Under the pieces are notes generated by a model. The model made no database searches and had not been told where the DNA came from. It saw only the letters and a program-made list of their open reading frames with translations. From a bacterium (GTDB lineage Bacteria; Patescibacteriota; Minisyncoccia; Phycocordibacterales; UBA10002), in contig JAUSFR010000019.1 in the NCBI GenBank assembly GCA_030649775.1, forward strand, positions 1-27,741: a stretch of DNA of 27,741 nt, written 5' to 3'. Positions 1 through 6,574 of the stretch are shown one piece after another; position 1 is the stretch's first letter; every line of letters starts with the position of its first letter. The translations under genes were made by a program, and so were the position numbers.

Positions 1-1
1 T

Positions 2-1129
2 GTGGGCCTCTCGGGGGGAGTGGATAGCTCTGTTTCAGCGCTGTTACTCAAAAAAGAGGGCTCTGAGTTGTCCGGTGTTTTCATACGGGTCTGGCAACCC
101 GACTGTTGGCAGTGTTCCTGGAAGGACGACCGATTGGACGCGATGCGAATATGCGCGAGCCTAGCCATTCCCTTCATAGAACTTGACCTTGAAAAGGAGT
201 ACAAGAAAGAGGTCGTGGACTATATGATTCGGGAATATAAGGCGGGGAAGACCCCCAATCCCGATGTGATGTGCAACCGTTTCATAAAGTTTGGAGGGTT
301 TTACAGCTGGGCGATGAAGAGGGGGGCTGATTTTATAGCTACAGGACACTACGCTCGCGTGGAGACGCGAGAATTTCCAATTTCCAATTTCCAATTTCCA
401 AAAAAATCCGGAAAAATTCAAAAATTAAACATTAAAAATTCGTTGGCGCTTCTGACGGGCGCCGACGTCAATAAGGACCAGAGCTACTTCCTCTGGCAAA
501 TCAGGAAGGAACAGCTTCCGCACATTCTGTTTCCCGTCGGAGGAATGAAAAAGCCCAACGTGCGAAAACTGGCAAAAAGACACGGGCTTATTACGGCTGA
601 CAAGAAAGACAGTCAAGGACTCTGCTTTATTGGCAAGGTGGATATGAAGGAGTTTCTTAAGCACTACATCAAGGAAAAGCCCGGAACGGTGCGGAGCGAA
701 AAGGGTAAAGCGCTTGGCACACACGCGGGAGCATTTCTCTACACGATTGGTGAGCGCTACGGTGGAGCGGTTACAAGGTCCGACCTTGTAAAAAGGTCGG
801 ACCTCGGAGAGATGTCCTCCTACTATGTTATCGCCAAGGATGTCCGAAAAAATACGCTCACTGTTTCCACAAAAAAACCGAATGGTAGACTTGGCGGAAT
901 GGTGACCGAGGTGGAACTCAAAAATTGCAATTGGCTCTTAAAGCCCCTTTCGGGAAAGGTCTATTCGGCAAGAACCCGCTATCGGCAACCGCTACAACGT
1001 TGCCGTATGGTAAATACCTACGGCCGTAGGCAAATGCTATGTTTTGAAAAACCGCAAACTATCGCTCCCGGGCAGTCATTGGTCCTTTATGATAATGATT
1101 TAATTATTGGTGGAGGTATCATCTCCTAA
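2..1129 (+). CDS. mnmA: tRNA-specific 2-thiouridylase MnmA (5' end cut by window)
   Basis: MnmA uses ATP and a persulfide sulfur donor to make 2-thiouridine at wobble position 34 of Lys, Glu and Gln tRNAs in the cytoplasm. Seen: the ATP PP-loop SGGVDSS at the very N-terminus (residues 4-10 of the visible part), NPDVMC with the first catalytic Cys (about 91), GHYAR (115-119), the DQSYFL block (159-164) and DSQGLCFIG with the second, persulfide-forming Cys (about 208). The family normally has a few residues before the PP-loop, so the true start is just outside the window and the first codon here is internal. About 375 residues is normal for the family, but two stretches look inserted: about 124-147, encoded by AATTTCC tandem repeats, and about 256-270, encoded by a palindrome (see findings). 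Identity is certain from the motifs. Confidence 0.97.
   Translation: MGLSGGVDSSVSALLLKKEGSELSGVFIRVWQPDCWQCSWKDDRLDAMRICASLAIPFIELDLEKEYKKEVVDYMIREYKAGKTPNPDVMCNRFIKFGGFYSWAMKRGADFIATGHYARVETREFPISNFQFPKKSGKIQKLNIKNSLALLTGADVNKDQSYFLWQIRKEQLPHILFPVGGMKKPNVRKLAKRHGLITADKKDSQGLCFIGKVDMKEFLKHYIKEKPGTVRSEKGKALGTHAGAFLYTIGERYGGAVTRSDLVKRSDLGEMSSYYVIAKDVRKNTLTVSTKKPNGRLGGMVTEVELKNCNWLLKPLSGKVYSARTRYRQPLQRCRMVNTYGRRQMLCFEKPQTIAPGQSLVLYDNDLIIGGGIIS
372..399 (+). repeat. Four tandem AATTTCC 7-mers inside mnmA
   Basis: Four perfect head-to-tail copies of a 7-base unit lie in frame within mnmA, followed by an A/T-rich stretch to about 443. They encode an extra segment between GHYAR and the DQSYFL block, where MnmA proteins normally have a short beta hairpin. 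A 7-base unit is not a multiple of three, so gain or loss of one copy would shift the frame. Confidence 0.85.
776..804 (+). repeat. Perfect 12-bp inverted repeat inside mnmA
   Basis: AGGTCCGACCTT and AAGGTCGGACCT pair perfectly across a 5-base loop (GTAAA). The element is translated in frame into a TRSDLVKRSDL-like stretch between the TIGERYGG and YYVIAKD blocks of MnmA, a position that is normally a short loop. It looks like a small palindromic element that landed in a permissive site. Confidence 0.85.
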
Positions 1130-1177
1130 TGCGCCGACAGTTATTCAGTCACCTGTTATTCAGTAATTAGTTATCTC

Positions 1178-1194
1178 TGGTATACTGTTGTCTA
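1178..1194 (+). promoter_or_regulatory. Extended -10 promoter giving a near-leaderless mRNA
   Basis: TGG-TATACT (TATACT at 1181-1186) is an extended -10 element. With the usual 6-7 base spacing, transcription would start at 1193-1194, on or one base before the ATG at 1194. No Shine-Dalgarno sequence can therefore be in the transcript. No good -35 is seen. The upstream ATTCAGT/TTAGTTAT repeat resembles the one before dnaK. Confidence 0.6.
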
Positions 1195-2036
1195 TGTCAC
1201 CAAACACCATTAGCGTCTTAAAAGCGGACGGAACACAAGAAAACTTTGACCAAAGTAAGCTCCTCGCCTCCCTAGAGAAATCCGGCGCGAGCAAGGAGGT
1301 CGCGACAGAGGTCGCCGAGCATGTCGCGAGAGAACTTGTCGGAGGGATAACGACCGCCGATATTTATAGACACGCTTTTTCCGTACTTCACACGAAGCAA
1401 AAGATGGCTTCGGTTCGCTATTCGCTTCGCCGTTCGCTTCTTGCTCTGGGGCCTACCGGTTTTCCGTTTGAGAAATTTGTCGGGGAGATTTATAAGCGTA
1501 AGGGCTTTACGGTACTTCTTGACCAGATGGTATGGGGGCGATGTGTTGACCACGAAATGGACGTGATTGCCTGGAACGAGAGCAAACTTATTATGGCCGA
1601 GGCGAAATATCATCACGAGTTCGCGTATAAATCGGATGTCAAGGTTGCCCTCTACGTAAAGGCGCGCTTTGACGACCTTACTCTCGCGACCTTTACCTCT
1701 TACGGCCCACACCGGAAACTGGATGAGGGCTGGCTTATCACCAACACCAAGTTCACAGAGAAGGCCATTCGGTACGCCGAGTGCTCGGGGGTACGGCTAC
1801 TTGGTTGGAATTATCCCGAGAAAGGAAACCTCCACGACCTCATTGAGGAAACGGGAGTGCATCCGGTCACCTGCCTCACGACACTCACCGACAAGCAAAA
1901 ACAACAGCTGATGAATGAGGGAATTGTGCTCTGTGAAAGCATTCCAAAGGAAAAAGAGAAACTGCGAAGCCTCGGTTTTGACGAGCGCCTTATCGCGGAT
2001 GCGACGAGCGAAAGTGGCCTTCTCTGCCCCGTCTAA
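1194..2036 (+). CDS. ATP-cone plus Mrr-like restriction endonuclease
   Basis: Seen: residues 1-88 read as an ATP-cone (VLKADGTQENFDQSKLLASL... through VRYSLRRSLLALG), the nucleotide-binding module best known from ribonucleotide reductases and NrdR. Residues about 90-200 follow an Mrr-like PD-(D/E)XK nuclease: FEKFVGEIYKRKGF, then HEMDVIA (Asp123) and AEAKYH (Glu136, Lys138) as the probable metal-binding and catalytic residues. The C-terminal 80 residues are less clear; an HhH-like KEKLRSLGFDERLI segment lies near the end. The fusion suggests a DNA endonuclease whose activity responds to ATP or dATP, but the role (defence or repair) is inference. The start at ATG 1194 is preferred over an upstream TTG because the -10 box places the transcript start there. 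The 280-residue length suits the two-domain fusion. Confidence 0.85.
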   Translation: MSPNTISVLKADGTQENFDQSKLLASLEKSGASKEVATEVAEHVARELVGGITTADIYRHAFSVLHTKQKMASVRYSLRRSLLALGPTGFPFEKFVGEIYKRKGFTVLLDQMVWGRCVDHEMDVIAWNESKLIMAEAKYHHEFAYKSDVKVALYVKARFDDLTLATFTSYGPHRKLDEGWLITNTKFTEKAIRYAECSGVRLLGWNYPEKGNLHDLIEETGVHPVTCLTTLTDKQKQQLMNEGIVLCESIPKEKEKLRSLGFDERLIADATSESGLLCPV

Positions 2037-2037
2037 A

Positions 2038-2121
2038 AAATAACCAAGCACCAATATCCAATCACCAACAAAGAGGCGAGCACCCACTTTTGGTTATTGA
2101 TGATTGATTATTGGGTATTCT
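2038..2121 (+). repeat. Imperfect inverted repeat in the spacer
   Basis: AATAACCAAGCACCAATATCC-like sequence on the left is roughly complementary to TTGGTTATTGATGATTGATT-like sequence on the right, with an unpaired middle. It fills the space between the Mrr-like gene and the next start codon, leaving only about 10 bases before ATG. It belongs to the general pattern of hairpin spacers in this window. Confidence 0.6.
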
Positions 2122-2130
2122 TGAAGAGCT

Positions 2131-2967
2131 ATGAGCGATTACTACAAACCTCACCGAAAACCCGACTGGAACTATGGCGGGCCAAACTGGAAACTTTCGC
2201 GGTCAAAGATAGACCTCTTTATGAGCTGTCCTCGCTGTTTTTACGTGGACAACAAGCTCGGGGTTGCGCGCCCACCAGGATTTCCATTCAATCTCAACAG
2301 CGCCGTTGATAAACTTTTGAAGAAAGAATTTGACGGACATCGGGCCAAAAAGACCGCGCATCCGCTGATGAGGGAGTATGGTATTGATGCTGTACCATTT
2401 CAGCACCCAAAGATGGAAGAGTGGCGGGACTCGCTTCGCGCCGGTGTGAGTGTTCGGCATAAACCCACGGGAATGCTGGTTCGTGGAGGTGTAGACGATG
2501 TCTGGGTTTTCCCCAATGGCGAGCTTATTGTGGTTGACTACAAAGCGACCAGCAAAGACGGAGAAGTGAGCCTTGATGCCGAGTGGCAGGACGGATACAA
2601 ACGTCAGATGGAAACCTATCAGTGGCTCTTCCGCCAAAACGGCTTTACCGTTTCCGACACTGGCTTTTTTGTCTACGTAAACGGCAAGACCGATAGGGAA
2701 GCGTTTGACGCAAAGCTTGAGTTTGATGTCAAAATTATTCCCTACACGGGAAAGACCGATTGGGTAGAGCCGACGCTTCACAGTATCAAGAAATGTCTGG
2801 ATTCTGAAATCGTTCCGAGTCCCGCGCCACTCTGCGATTATTGCAACTACCGCAAGGCAGCCGCGGAGGTTTCGGTTTCCGCAGCCAAAAAAGGGGATTC
2901 CGGAAAGCTTGCCTCAAAAACACCTCCAAAAAAAATCTCACCTACCGAAAATGCCTCTCTCTTTTAA
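2131..2967 (+). CDS. PD-(D/E)XK nuclease of the RecB/Cas4-like group
   Basis: Seen: the nuclease core GGVDDVWVF (Asp122/123), ELIVVDYKAT (Asp136, Lys138) and QMETYQWLF (Gln159 to Tyr163), the order found in RecB-family exonucleases (PDDEXK_1). Two Cys pairs flank the core: CPRC at 33-36 and CDYC at 235-238. In Cas4 and AddB-type nucleases four such Cys hold an iron-sulfur cluster, so a [4Fe-4S] site is a reasonable inference. The tail after about 245 is Lys/Ser/Pro-rich and probably disordered. No helicase domain is present; it is a stand-alone nuclease of 278 residues. It overlaps the downstream alkyltransferase by 17 bases, suggesting co-translation and a DNA-repair setting. There are no CRISPR repeats nearby to support a Cas4 role. 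Confidence 0.85.
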   Translation: MSDYYKPHRKPDWNYGGPNWKLSRSKIDLFMSCPRCFYVDNKLGVARPPGFPFNLNSAVDKLLKKEFDGHRAKKTAHPLMREYGIDAVPFQHPKMEEWRDSLRAGVSVRHKPTGMLVRGGVDDVWVFPNGELIVVDYKATSKDGEVSLDAEWQDGYKRQMETYQWLFRQNGFTVSDTGFFVYVNGKTDREAFDAKLEFDVKIIPYTGKTDWVEPTLHSIKKCLDSEIVPSPAPLCDYCNYRKAAAEVSVSAAKKGDSGKLASKTPPKKISPTENASLF

Positions 2968-3214
2968 GGAAAAGGTTTTTGCCGTCGTTCGGAATATCCC
3001 AAAGGGCTCCGTTCTCACCTACAAGGAAGTCGCTGTTCGGGCGGGTTCACATCGCGCGTTTCGCGCCGTCGGTTCCGCTATGAAAACCAACTTTGACCTC
3101 GCCATTCCGTGTCACCGTGTAGTGAAAAGTAGTGGGGAAGTCGGCAACTACAACCGCGGTGGCACTCCCGCAAAACGGAAACTTCTCCTCTCCGAAGGCG
3201 TACCTCTGCGGTAA
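2951..3214 (+). CDS. MGMT-family O6-alkylguanine methyltransferase-like protein
   Basis: Seen: an 87-residue protein consisting only of the DNA-binding/active-site domain of the Ogt/MGMT family: KVFAVVRNIPKGSVLTYKEVA (helix-turn-helix), RAVGSAM with the arginine finger (Arg39), and IPCHRVV with the acceptor Cys54. Ogt and Ada-C remove alkyl groups from O6-guanine by irreversible transfer to this Cys. Because Cys is present (not Trp as in Atl proteins), repair activity is plausible despite the missing N-terminal domain; this short MGMT form is widespread. The ATG at 2951 is chosen because the homology starts there. It overlaps the nuclease gene by 17 bases and is probably co-translated with it. 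Confidence 0.88.
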   Translation: MPLSFKEKVFAVVRNIPKGSVLTYKEVAVRAGSHRAFRAVGSAMKTNFDLAIPCHRVVKSSGEVGNYNRGGTPAKRKLLLSEGVPLR

Positions 3215-3224
3215 AGCAACTCAC

Positions 3225-3266
3225 CATTTAGCAAAAGTACCACGGCCGTGGTAATTTTGCTAAATG
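3225..3266 (+). repeat. 42-bp nearly perfect palindrome
   Basis: Two 21-base arms meet without a loop, centred on CACGG|CCGTG, with one mismatched pair (G/A). The outer arm is CATTTAGCAAAA / TTTTGCTAAATG. It lies 10 bases after the alkyltransferase stop. It could be a transcription end signal, a cruciform-forming site or an operator; the lack of a following T-run argues against a simple terminator. Confidence 0.85.
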
Positions 3267-3300
3267 CGCAGAAACCGATGAAATGAGAAGAAAGAAAAGA

Positions 3301-3329
3301 TTGACGGGTGCTGTCATTTGTCGTATCTT
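3301..3329 (+). promoter_or_regulatory. Sigma70-type promoter for the membrane-protein gene
   Basis: TTGACG (3301-3306), 17-base spacer, TATCTT (3324-3329). The predicted start near 3336 leaves a leader of about 117 bases with local GC-rich pairing (around the CACCCC / GTGGG segment). No Shine-Dalgarno is visible directly before the ATG at 3453. Confidence 0.6.
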
Positions 3330-3452
3330 CTGGTCAGAACTCAGCCCTGCCAGCGATTCTCGAAAACGACAAGGAAGTACCGGTGAGGTGACGAACACCC
3401 CGCTTGTGGGCACGCTCCCCCTTGCTTTCGTAAACCGGCAAAGCTCATTACA

Positions 3453-4178
3453 ATGAAAAATACCCTAACCTTCCGTGGTCTTCCGTTTCTTCGCCTTCTT
3501 GAATCGGGAATTGTTCCACAATTCAAAGTCTTTGTGGAACTTTGGCAGATGCGACACAGCCTTCGGGGCGTTGATGACCAACCAATGTCGGTGAGAGGAG
3601 TAATCGTCTTTGCCAATAACCTTGGAAAGATGGTGGTTTTCTTCCTACTCGTCAGTGCGGGAGTGCTACTCTCTCATGCCTCTGAAAGGAACCGAGTGGC
3701 CATTTCCCTTAGTTGCTCTGGAGCTGCGACACTATGTTGCATTTCCTATTTCGGCTTCAAGAAACATCTTCGCTTCATCGGCAAAATCCAGCGACTGGAT
3801 GAACTGCTCAAGATACGACCCGAGACGTCAAACGGCATCTGCGATTTGTCGCCAATCGGTATAGTCATGCAAGACACCTTTTGCCAGATAGTGCGTGAAC
3901 AGGCGGTGAGCGTCCTACGGCTTGAGGTGGAAGAGGACCCGAAGAAGGTGGTGCAATTCGCCAAAATCTATGAAGGGCTCATTCAAAGGAATCCTCTACA
4001 GGATGAGTCTCCTGACGAGCGGTCATTAGAGCTTGTACGACAGTACGTGCGGGAATTCAGAGGTACGGTGAGCGAACTTAACTTCAACATTCCCAAAATC
4101 AAGGAGGTCTACAAAACGGCGAGACTCACTCTGGAACAGAGCGCGCATCAAAGAAAAGAGGAGGGCAATAAAGCATAA
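3453..4178 (+). CDS. Unknown protein with two membrane helices
   Basis: Not recognised. Seen: a 241-residue protein with a basic N-terminus, two adjacent hydrophobic helices at about 59-75 (MVVFFLLVSAGVLLS) and 81-101 (VAISLSCSGAATLCCISYFGF), then a charged soluble part of about 140 residues rich in helix-forming residues (KKVVQFAKIYEGLIQ, ERSLELVRQYVREF). The likely topology is a helical hairpin anchor with both ends in the cytoplasm. It has its own promoter (3301-3329) and terminator (4204-4234), so it is a single-gene unit. Nothing in the sequence suggests an enzyme. Confidence 0.7.
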   Translation: MKNTLTFRGLPFLRLLESGIVPQFKVFVELWQMRHSLRGVDDQPMSVRGVIVFANNLGKMVVFFLLVSAGVLLSHASERNRVAISLSCSGAATLCCISYFGFKKHLRFIGKIQRLDELLKIRPETSNGICDLSPIGIVMQDTFCQIVREQAVSVLRLEVEEDPKKVVQFAKIYEGLIQRNPLQDESPDERSLELVRQYVREFRGTVSELNFNIPKIKEVYKTARLTLEQSAHQRKEEGNKA

Positions 4179-4203
4179 CGCCAGATTGCGAGCATTCCCT
4201 AGC

Positions 4204-4234
4204 CCAGCTACACACCGGTAGCTGGCTTTTTTTT
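4204..4234 (+). terminator. Rho-independent terminator
   Basis: CCAGCTAC (4204-4211) pairs with GTAGCTGG (4218-4225) across a 6-base loop, followed by C and eight T. It closes the single-gene unit upstream and separates it from alaS. Confidence 0.9.
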
Positions 4235-4242
4235 GGCTTAAA

Positions 4243-4256
4243 AATGCGGTAGGATA
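4243..4256 (+). promoter_or_regulatory. Possible alaS -10 region
   Basis: AAATGCGGTAGGAT contains a TAGGAT -10-like hexamer at 4250-4255. The same 14 bases with one change (AAATGCGGTAGAAT) precede rpoA at 11816-11829. No convincing -35 is seen here because the region overlaps the preceding T-run. Confidence 0.4.
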
Positions 4257-4266
4257 GGTCAAATGG

Positions 4267-4321
4267 GAAAAATCCCTCCTCCGATCAGAATCGGAGTGCT
4301 CCCTTTAGGAAAGGGAGAATA
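4267..4321 (+). repeat. Two-hairpin palindromic element, copy 1 (alaS leader)
   Basis: The element reads GAAAAATCCCTC, then hairpin 1 (CTCCGAT-CAGA-ATCGGAG), GTG, hairpin 2 (CTCCCTTT-AGG-AAAGGGAG), AATA. It ends 4 bases before the alaS ATG, and the right arm of hairpin 2 supplies the purine-rich GGGAG that would serve as alaS ribosome-binding site. A second copy sits inside alaS at 4987-5039. The two copies agree outside hairpin 1, while hairpin 1 differs on both arms and still pairs. Confidence 0.85.
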
Positions 4322-4325
4322 AAAC

Positions 4326-6188
4326 ATGACTGTTTCTGAAGTACGAAAGAAATATTTGGAGTTTTTTAAGTCAAAGGGACATACCATTGTCCCGAGTAGT
4401 TTGCTCGTACCCGAAAATGACCCGACCACGCTTTTTACGGGAAGTGGTATGCAACCGATGGTGCCGTACCTCTTGGGGGAGAAGCATCCGTCGGGGAGGC
4501 GGATTGCGGATTCGCAGAAGTGCTTTAGGTCGCAAGATATAGAGGAGGTGGGGGACAACCGACACACCACTTTTTTTGAAATGCTCGGCAACTGGTCGCT
4601 TGGCGACTACTGGAAGGAAGAACAACTTTCGTGGGTGTTTGCATTTTTAACAAGTGAGATTGGTATCCCAAAAGAAAAGCTTTCGGTAACCTGTTTTGAG
4701 GGCGATGAAAAACTCGGCATTCCTCGCGACACCGAGTCTGCGGAGATTTGGGAACGCCTCGGCATTCCGAAAGACCACATTCATTTTTACAGCGCGAAGA
4801 AAAACTGGTGGAGCAGGGCAGGTGTGCCCGAAAATATGCCTGTGGGAGAGCCTGGGGGTGCCGACAGCGAGATTTTCTATGAGTTCTCGGGGATAGCGCA
4901 CAATAGCGCGTTCGGTGAGCGCTGTCACCCAAACTGTGATTGCGGTCGTTTTATGGAAATTGGGAACTCGGTGTTTATGGAGTACAGAAAAATCCCTCCT
5001 GCCGAAGACGGCAGTGCTCCCTTTACGAAAGGGAGAATAGGACACTCGGAGTTTGAAAAGCTTCCACAAAGAAACGTGGATTTTGGTGGGGGACTGGAGC
5101 GTATTACAGCAGCGCGAAATGACAGCTCGGATGTGTTCACTATTGATGTTTTTGCGCCACTGATACAGAAACTTGCCCAGCTTTCGGAAAAAAACTACAC
5201 GGACCCTGCCTATACGGGTTCGTTCCGCACCGTCGCCGAGCATCTCCGTGCCTCGGTCTTTCTGATTGCCGATGGGGCGTCCCCGTCAAACACCGACCAG
5301 GGATATTTTACCCGCAGGCTTCTTCGTCGAGCGGTACGGCATTTAGACCTTCTCGGTATCGGCGCGGACACACTCTCATCTTTGGTAAAACCTGTCGTAA
5401 GCGCCTACGCTGACGCCTATCCAAGCCTACTTCAAAAAAGCGAGGCGATTACCTCCGAAATTGGAAACGAGGAGCACAAATTTCGAAAAACACTGGACAT
5501 GGGGTTAAAGGAGTTTTCCCGAATGGCGGAAAAATCTTTGGATAAAACGCTCTCGGGCGCAAATGCGTTTATGCTTTTCTCGTCCTACGGACTCCCGATA
5601 GATATGATTAAAGACCTTGCCCCGGAAAAGGGACTCACGGTAGATATCGCGGGGTTTGAAAAGGAACTTGAAAATCATCATGTGATTTCTCGCGCCGGAA
5701 TTGAAAAGAAATTTAAAGGGGGACTCGCGGATACGAGCGAAGAGTCCCTCAAGTATCACACCGCAACACATTTGCTCCATCAGGCACTTCGGGATGTACT
5801 GGGAGATGAAGTAGGACAGAAGGGAAGTAACATTACTCCCGAGCGGCTTCGCTTTGATTTTTCGTTTGGCCGAAAAATGACCGACGACGAGAAGAAAAAG
5901 GTTGAGGATATCGTAAATGCAAAGATTCAGGCAAAACTTCCAATGCAAAGAGTGGTGATGCCGAGAGCGGAGGCCGAAAAGTCGGGTGCGCTTCACTTTT
6001 TCGGTGAGAAGTACAGCGACGAAGTAAGCATTTACTTTATTGGAGACACGCTTGAGACTGCCTACTCAAGGGAGTTTTGCGGAGGTCCACACGTGACGAA
6101 CACGGGGGTCCTCGGAACCTTCAAAATACAAAAAGAGGAAGCGGTATCGGCAGGCGTGCGGAGAATTAAGGCGGTACTTGAAAAGTGA
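4326..6188 (+). CDS. alaS: Alanyl-tRNA synthetase, short form without C-Ala
   Basis: Charges tRNA-Ala with alanine and hydrolyses mischarged Ser/Gly-tRNA. Seen: class II catalytic core from the N-terminus (FKSKGHTIVPSSLLVP, FTGSGMQPMVPYLLG, FRSQDIEEVGDNRHTTFFEMLGNW for motif 2 and GGGLERI for motif 3), the tRNA-recognition domain, and the editing domain with zinc ligands HTATH (478-482) and CGGPH (585-589). The protein ends about 30 residues later at 620 residues, whereas typical AlaRS is about 870; the C-terminal dimerisation/C-Ala domain is absent. Short AlaRS forms are known from reduced genomes. Residues about 221-238 (KIPPAEDGSAPFTKGRI) are encoded by a palindromic element inserted just before motif 3. 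The ribosome-binding site GGGAG lies in the upstream copy of that element. Confidence 0.97.
   Translation: MTVSEVRKKYLEFFKSKGHTIVPSSLLVPENDPTTLFTGSGMQPMVPYLLGEKHPSGRRIADSQKCFRSQDIEEVGDNRHTTFFEMLGNWSLGDYWKEEQLSWVFAFLTSEIGIPKEKLSVTCFEGDEKLGIPRDTESAEIWERLGIPKDHIHFYSAKKNWWSRAGVPENMPVGEPGGADSEIFYEFSGIAHNSAFGERCHPNCDCGRFMEIGNSVFMEYRKIPPAEDGSAPFTKGRIGHSEFEKLPQRNVDFGGGLERITAARNDSSDVFTIDVFAPLIQKLAQLSEKNYTDPAYTGSFRTVAEHLRASVFLIADGASPSNTDQGYFTRRLLRRAVRHLDLLGIGADTLSSLVKPVVSAYADAYPSLLQKSEAITSEIGNEEHKFRKTLDMGLKEFSRMAEKSLDKTLSGANAFMLFSSYGLPIDMIKDLAPEKGLTVDIAGFEKELENHHVISRAGIEKKFKGGLADTSEESLKYHTATHLLHQALRDVLGDEVGQKGSNITPERLRFDFSFGRKMTDDEKKKVEDIVNAKIQAKLPMQRVVMPRAEAEKSGALHFFGEKYSDEVSIYFIGDTLETAYSREFCGGPHVTNTGVLGTFKIQKEEAVSAGVRRIKAVLEK
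4987..5039 (+). repeat. Two-hairpin palindromic element, copy 2 (inside alaS)
   Basis: It has the same start (GAAAAATCCCTCC) and end (GCTCCCTTTA-GAAAGGGAGAATA pattern) as the copy at 4267-4321. Hairpin 1 is CTGCCG-AAGA-CGGCAG instead of CTCCGAT-CAGA-ATCGGAG. It is read through in frame and adds about 18 residues to AlaRS in the loop before motif 3. Confidence 0.88.
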
Positions 6189-6228
6189 ACGGATTTGGGG
6201 CAGAATGCCTGTTGAAGAAAGGCTCTTT

Positions 6229-6465
6229 ATGACACACTATCCGAGTCCGAATTCCACCCAGACCGAAACACCCCCATCAACGTGGGCTAGTAGCGACGAA
6301 AAACTACGGTACGAGCTAAAGTGCAAGCGCTCAATCTTCCGACAGCAGTCACTTGAGACGGTGCGGAAAGAAAGACAAGAGATACCTGATTTGCTTACTT
6401 ACGCGCGCCTGACCGTCGCCGTCTGGCAAATTAATCTTGCGCTAAAATGCGCCGACGAATATTAG
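6229..6465 (+). CDS. Small unknown protein downstream of alaS
   Basis: Not recognised. Seen: 78 residues, a Ser/Thr/Pro-rich start (HYPSPNSTQTETPPST) followed by a charged helical part (DEKLRYELKCKRSIFRQQ) and a more hydrophobic end. The frame is open further upstream into alaS. ATG 6229 is preferred because AAAGG sits 6 bases before it; ATG 6205 is an alternative. The gene is followed at once by a terminator, so alaS and this ORF may share one transcript. Coding status is supported only by the frame, the ribosome-binding site and the operon position. Confidence 0.5.
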   Translation: MTHYPSPNSTQTETPPSTWASSDEKLRYELKCKRSIFRQQSLETVRKERQEIPDLLTYARLTVAVWQINLALKCADEY

Positions 6466-6489
6466 CCTTCCGGTCCCCAGCTCTAGTTG

Positions 6490-6514
6490 GCCACTCGCGC
6501 AGAGTGGCTTTTTT
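6490..6514 (+). terminator. Rho-independent terminator after the alaS unit
   Basis: GCCACTC (6490-6496) pairs with GAGTGGC (6502-6508) across GCGCA, followed by six T. Confidence 0.9.
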
Positions 6515-6557
6515 CTTATTGTCGCAGGCTCTTGTCTTCCGCAAAGCGCGAGGTCTT

Positions 6558-6574
6558 GTGCTATACTTTCTCTA
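6558..6574 (+). promoter_or_regulatory. Extended -10 promoter, exactly leaderless
   Basis: TGC-TATACT with TATACT at 6562-6567. The usual start point, seven bases after the last T, is the A of ATG 6574. The transcript would begin with the start codon. Confidence 0.65.

Noticed and set aside
161..724. Minus-strand frames opposite mnmA, and many others opposite known genes
   Set aside because: They are shadows of strongly coding plus-strand genes with clear family motifs and have no start signals.
2131..2967. Cas4 of a CRISPR system
   Set aside because: No CRISPR repeats, cas1, cas2 or effector genes are in the window; only the nuclease family resemblance stands.
6178..6228. TTG or ATG starts upstream of 6229 overlapping the alaS end
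   Set aside because: They lack a ribosome-binding site; AAAGG is placed correctly only for ATG 6229.
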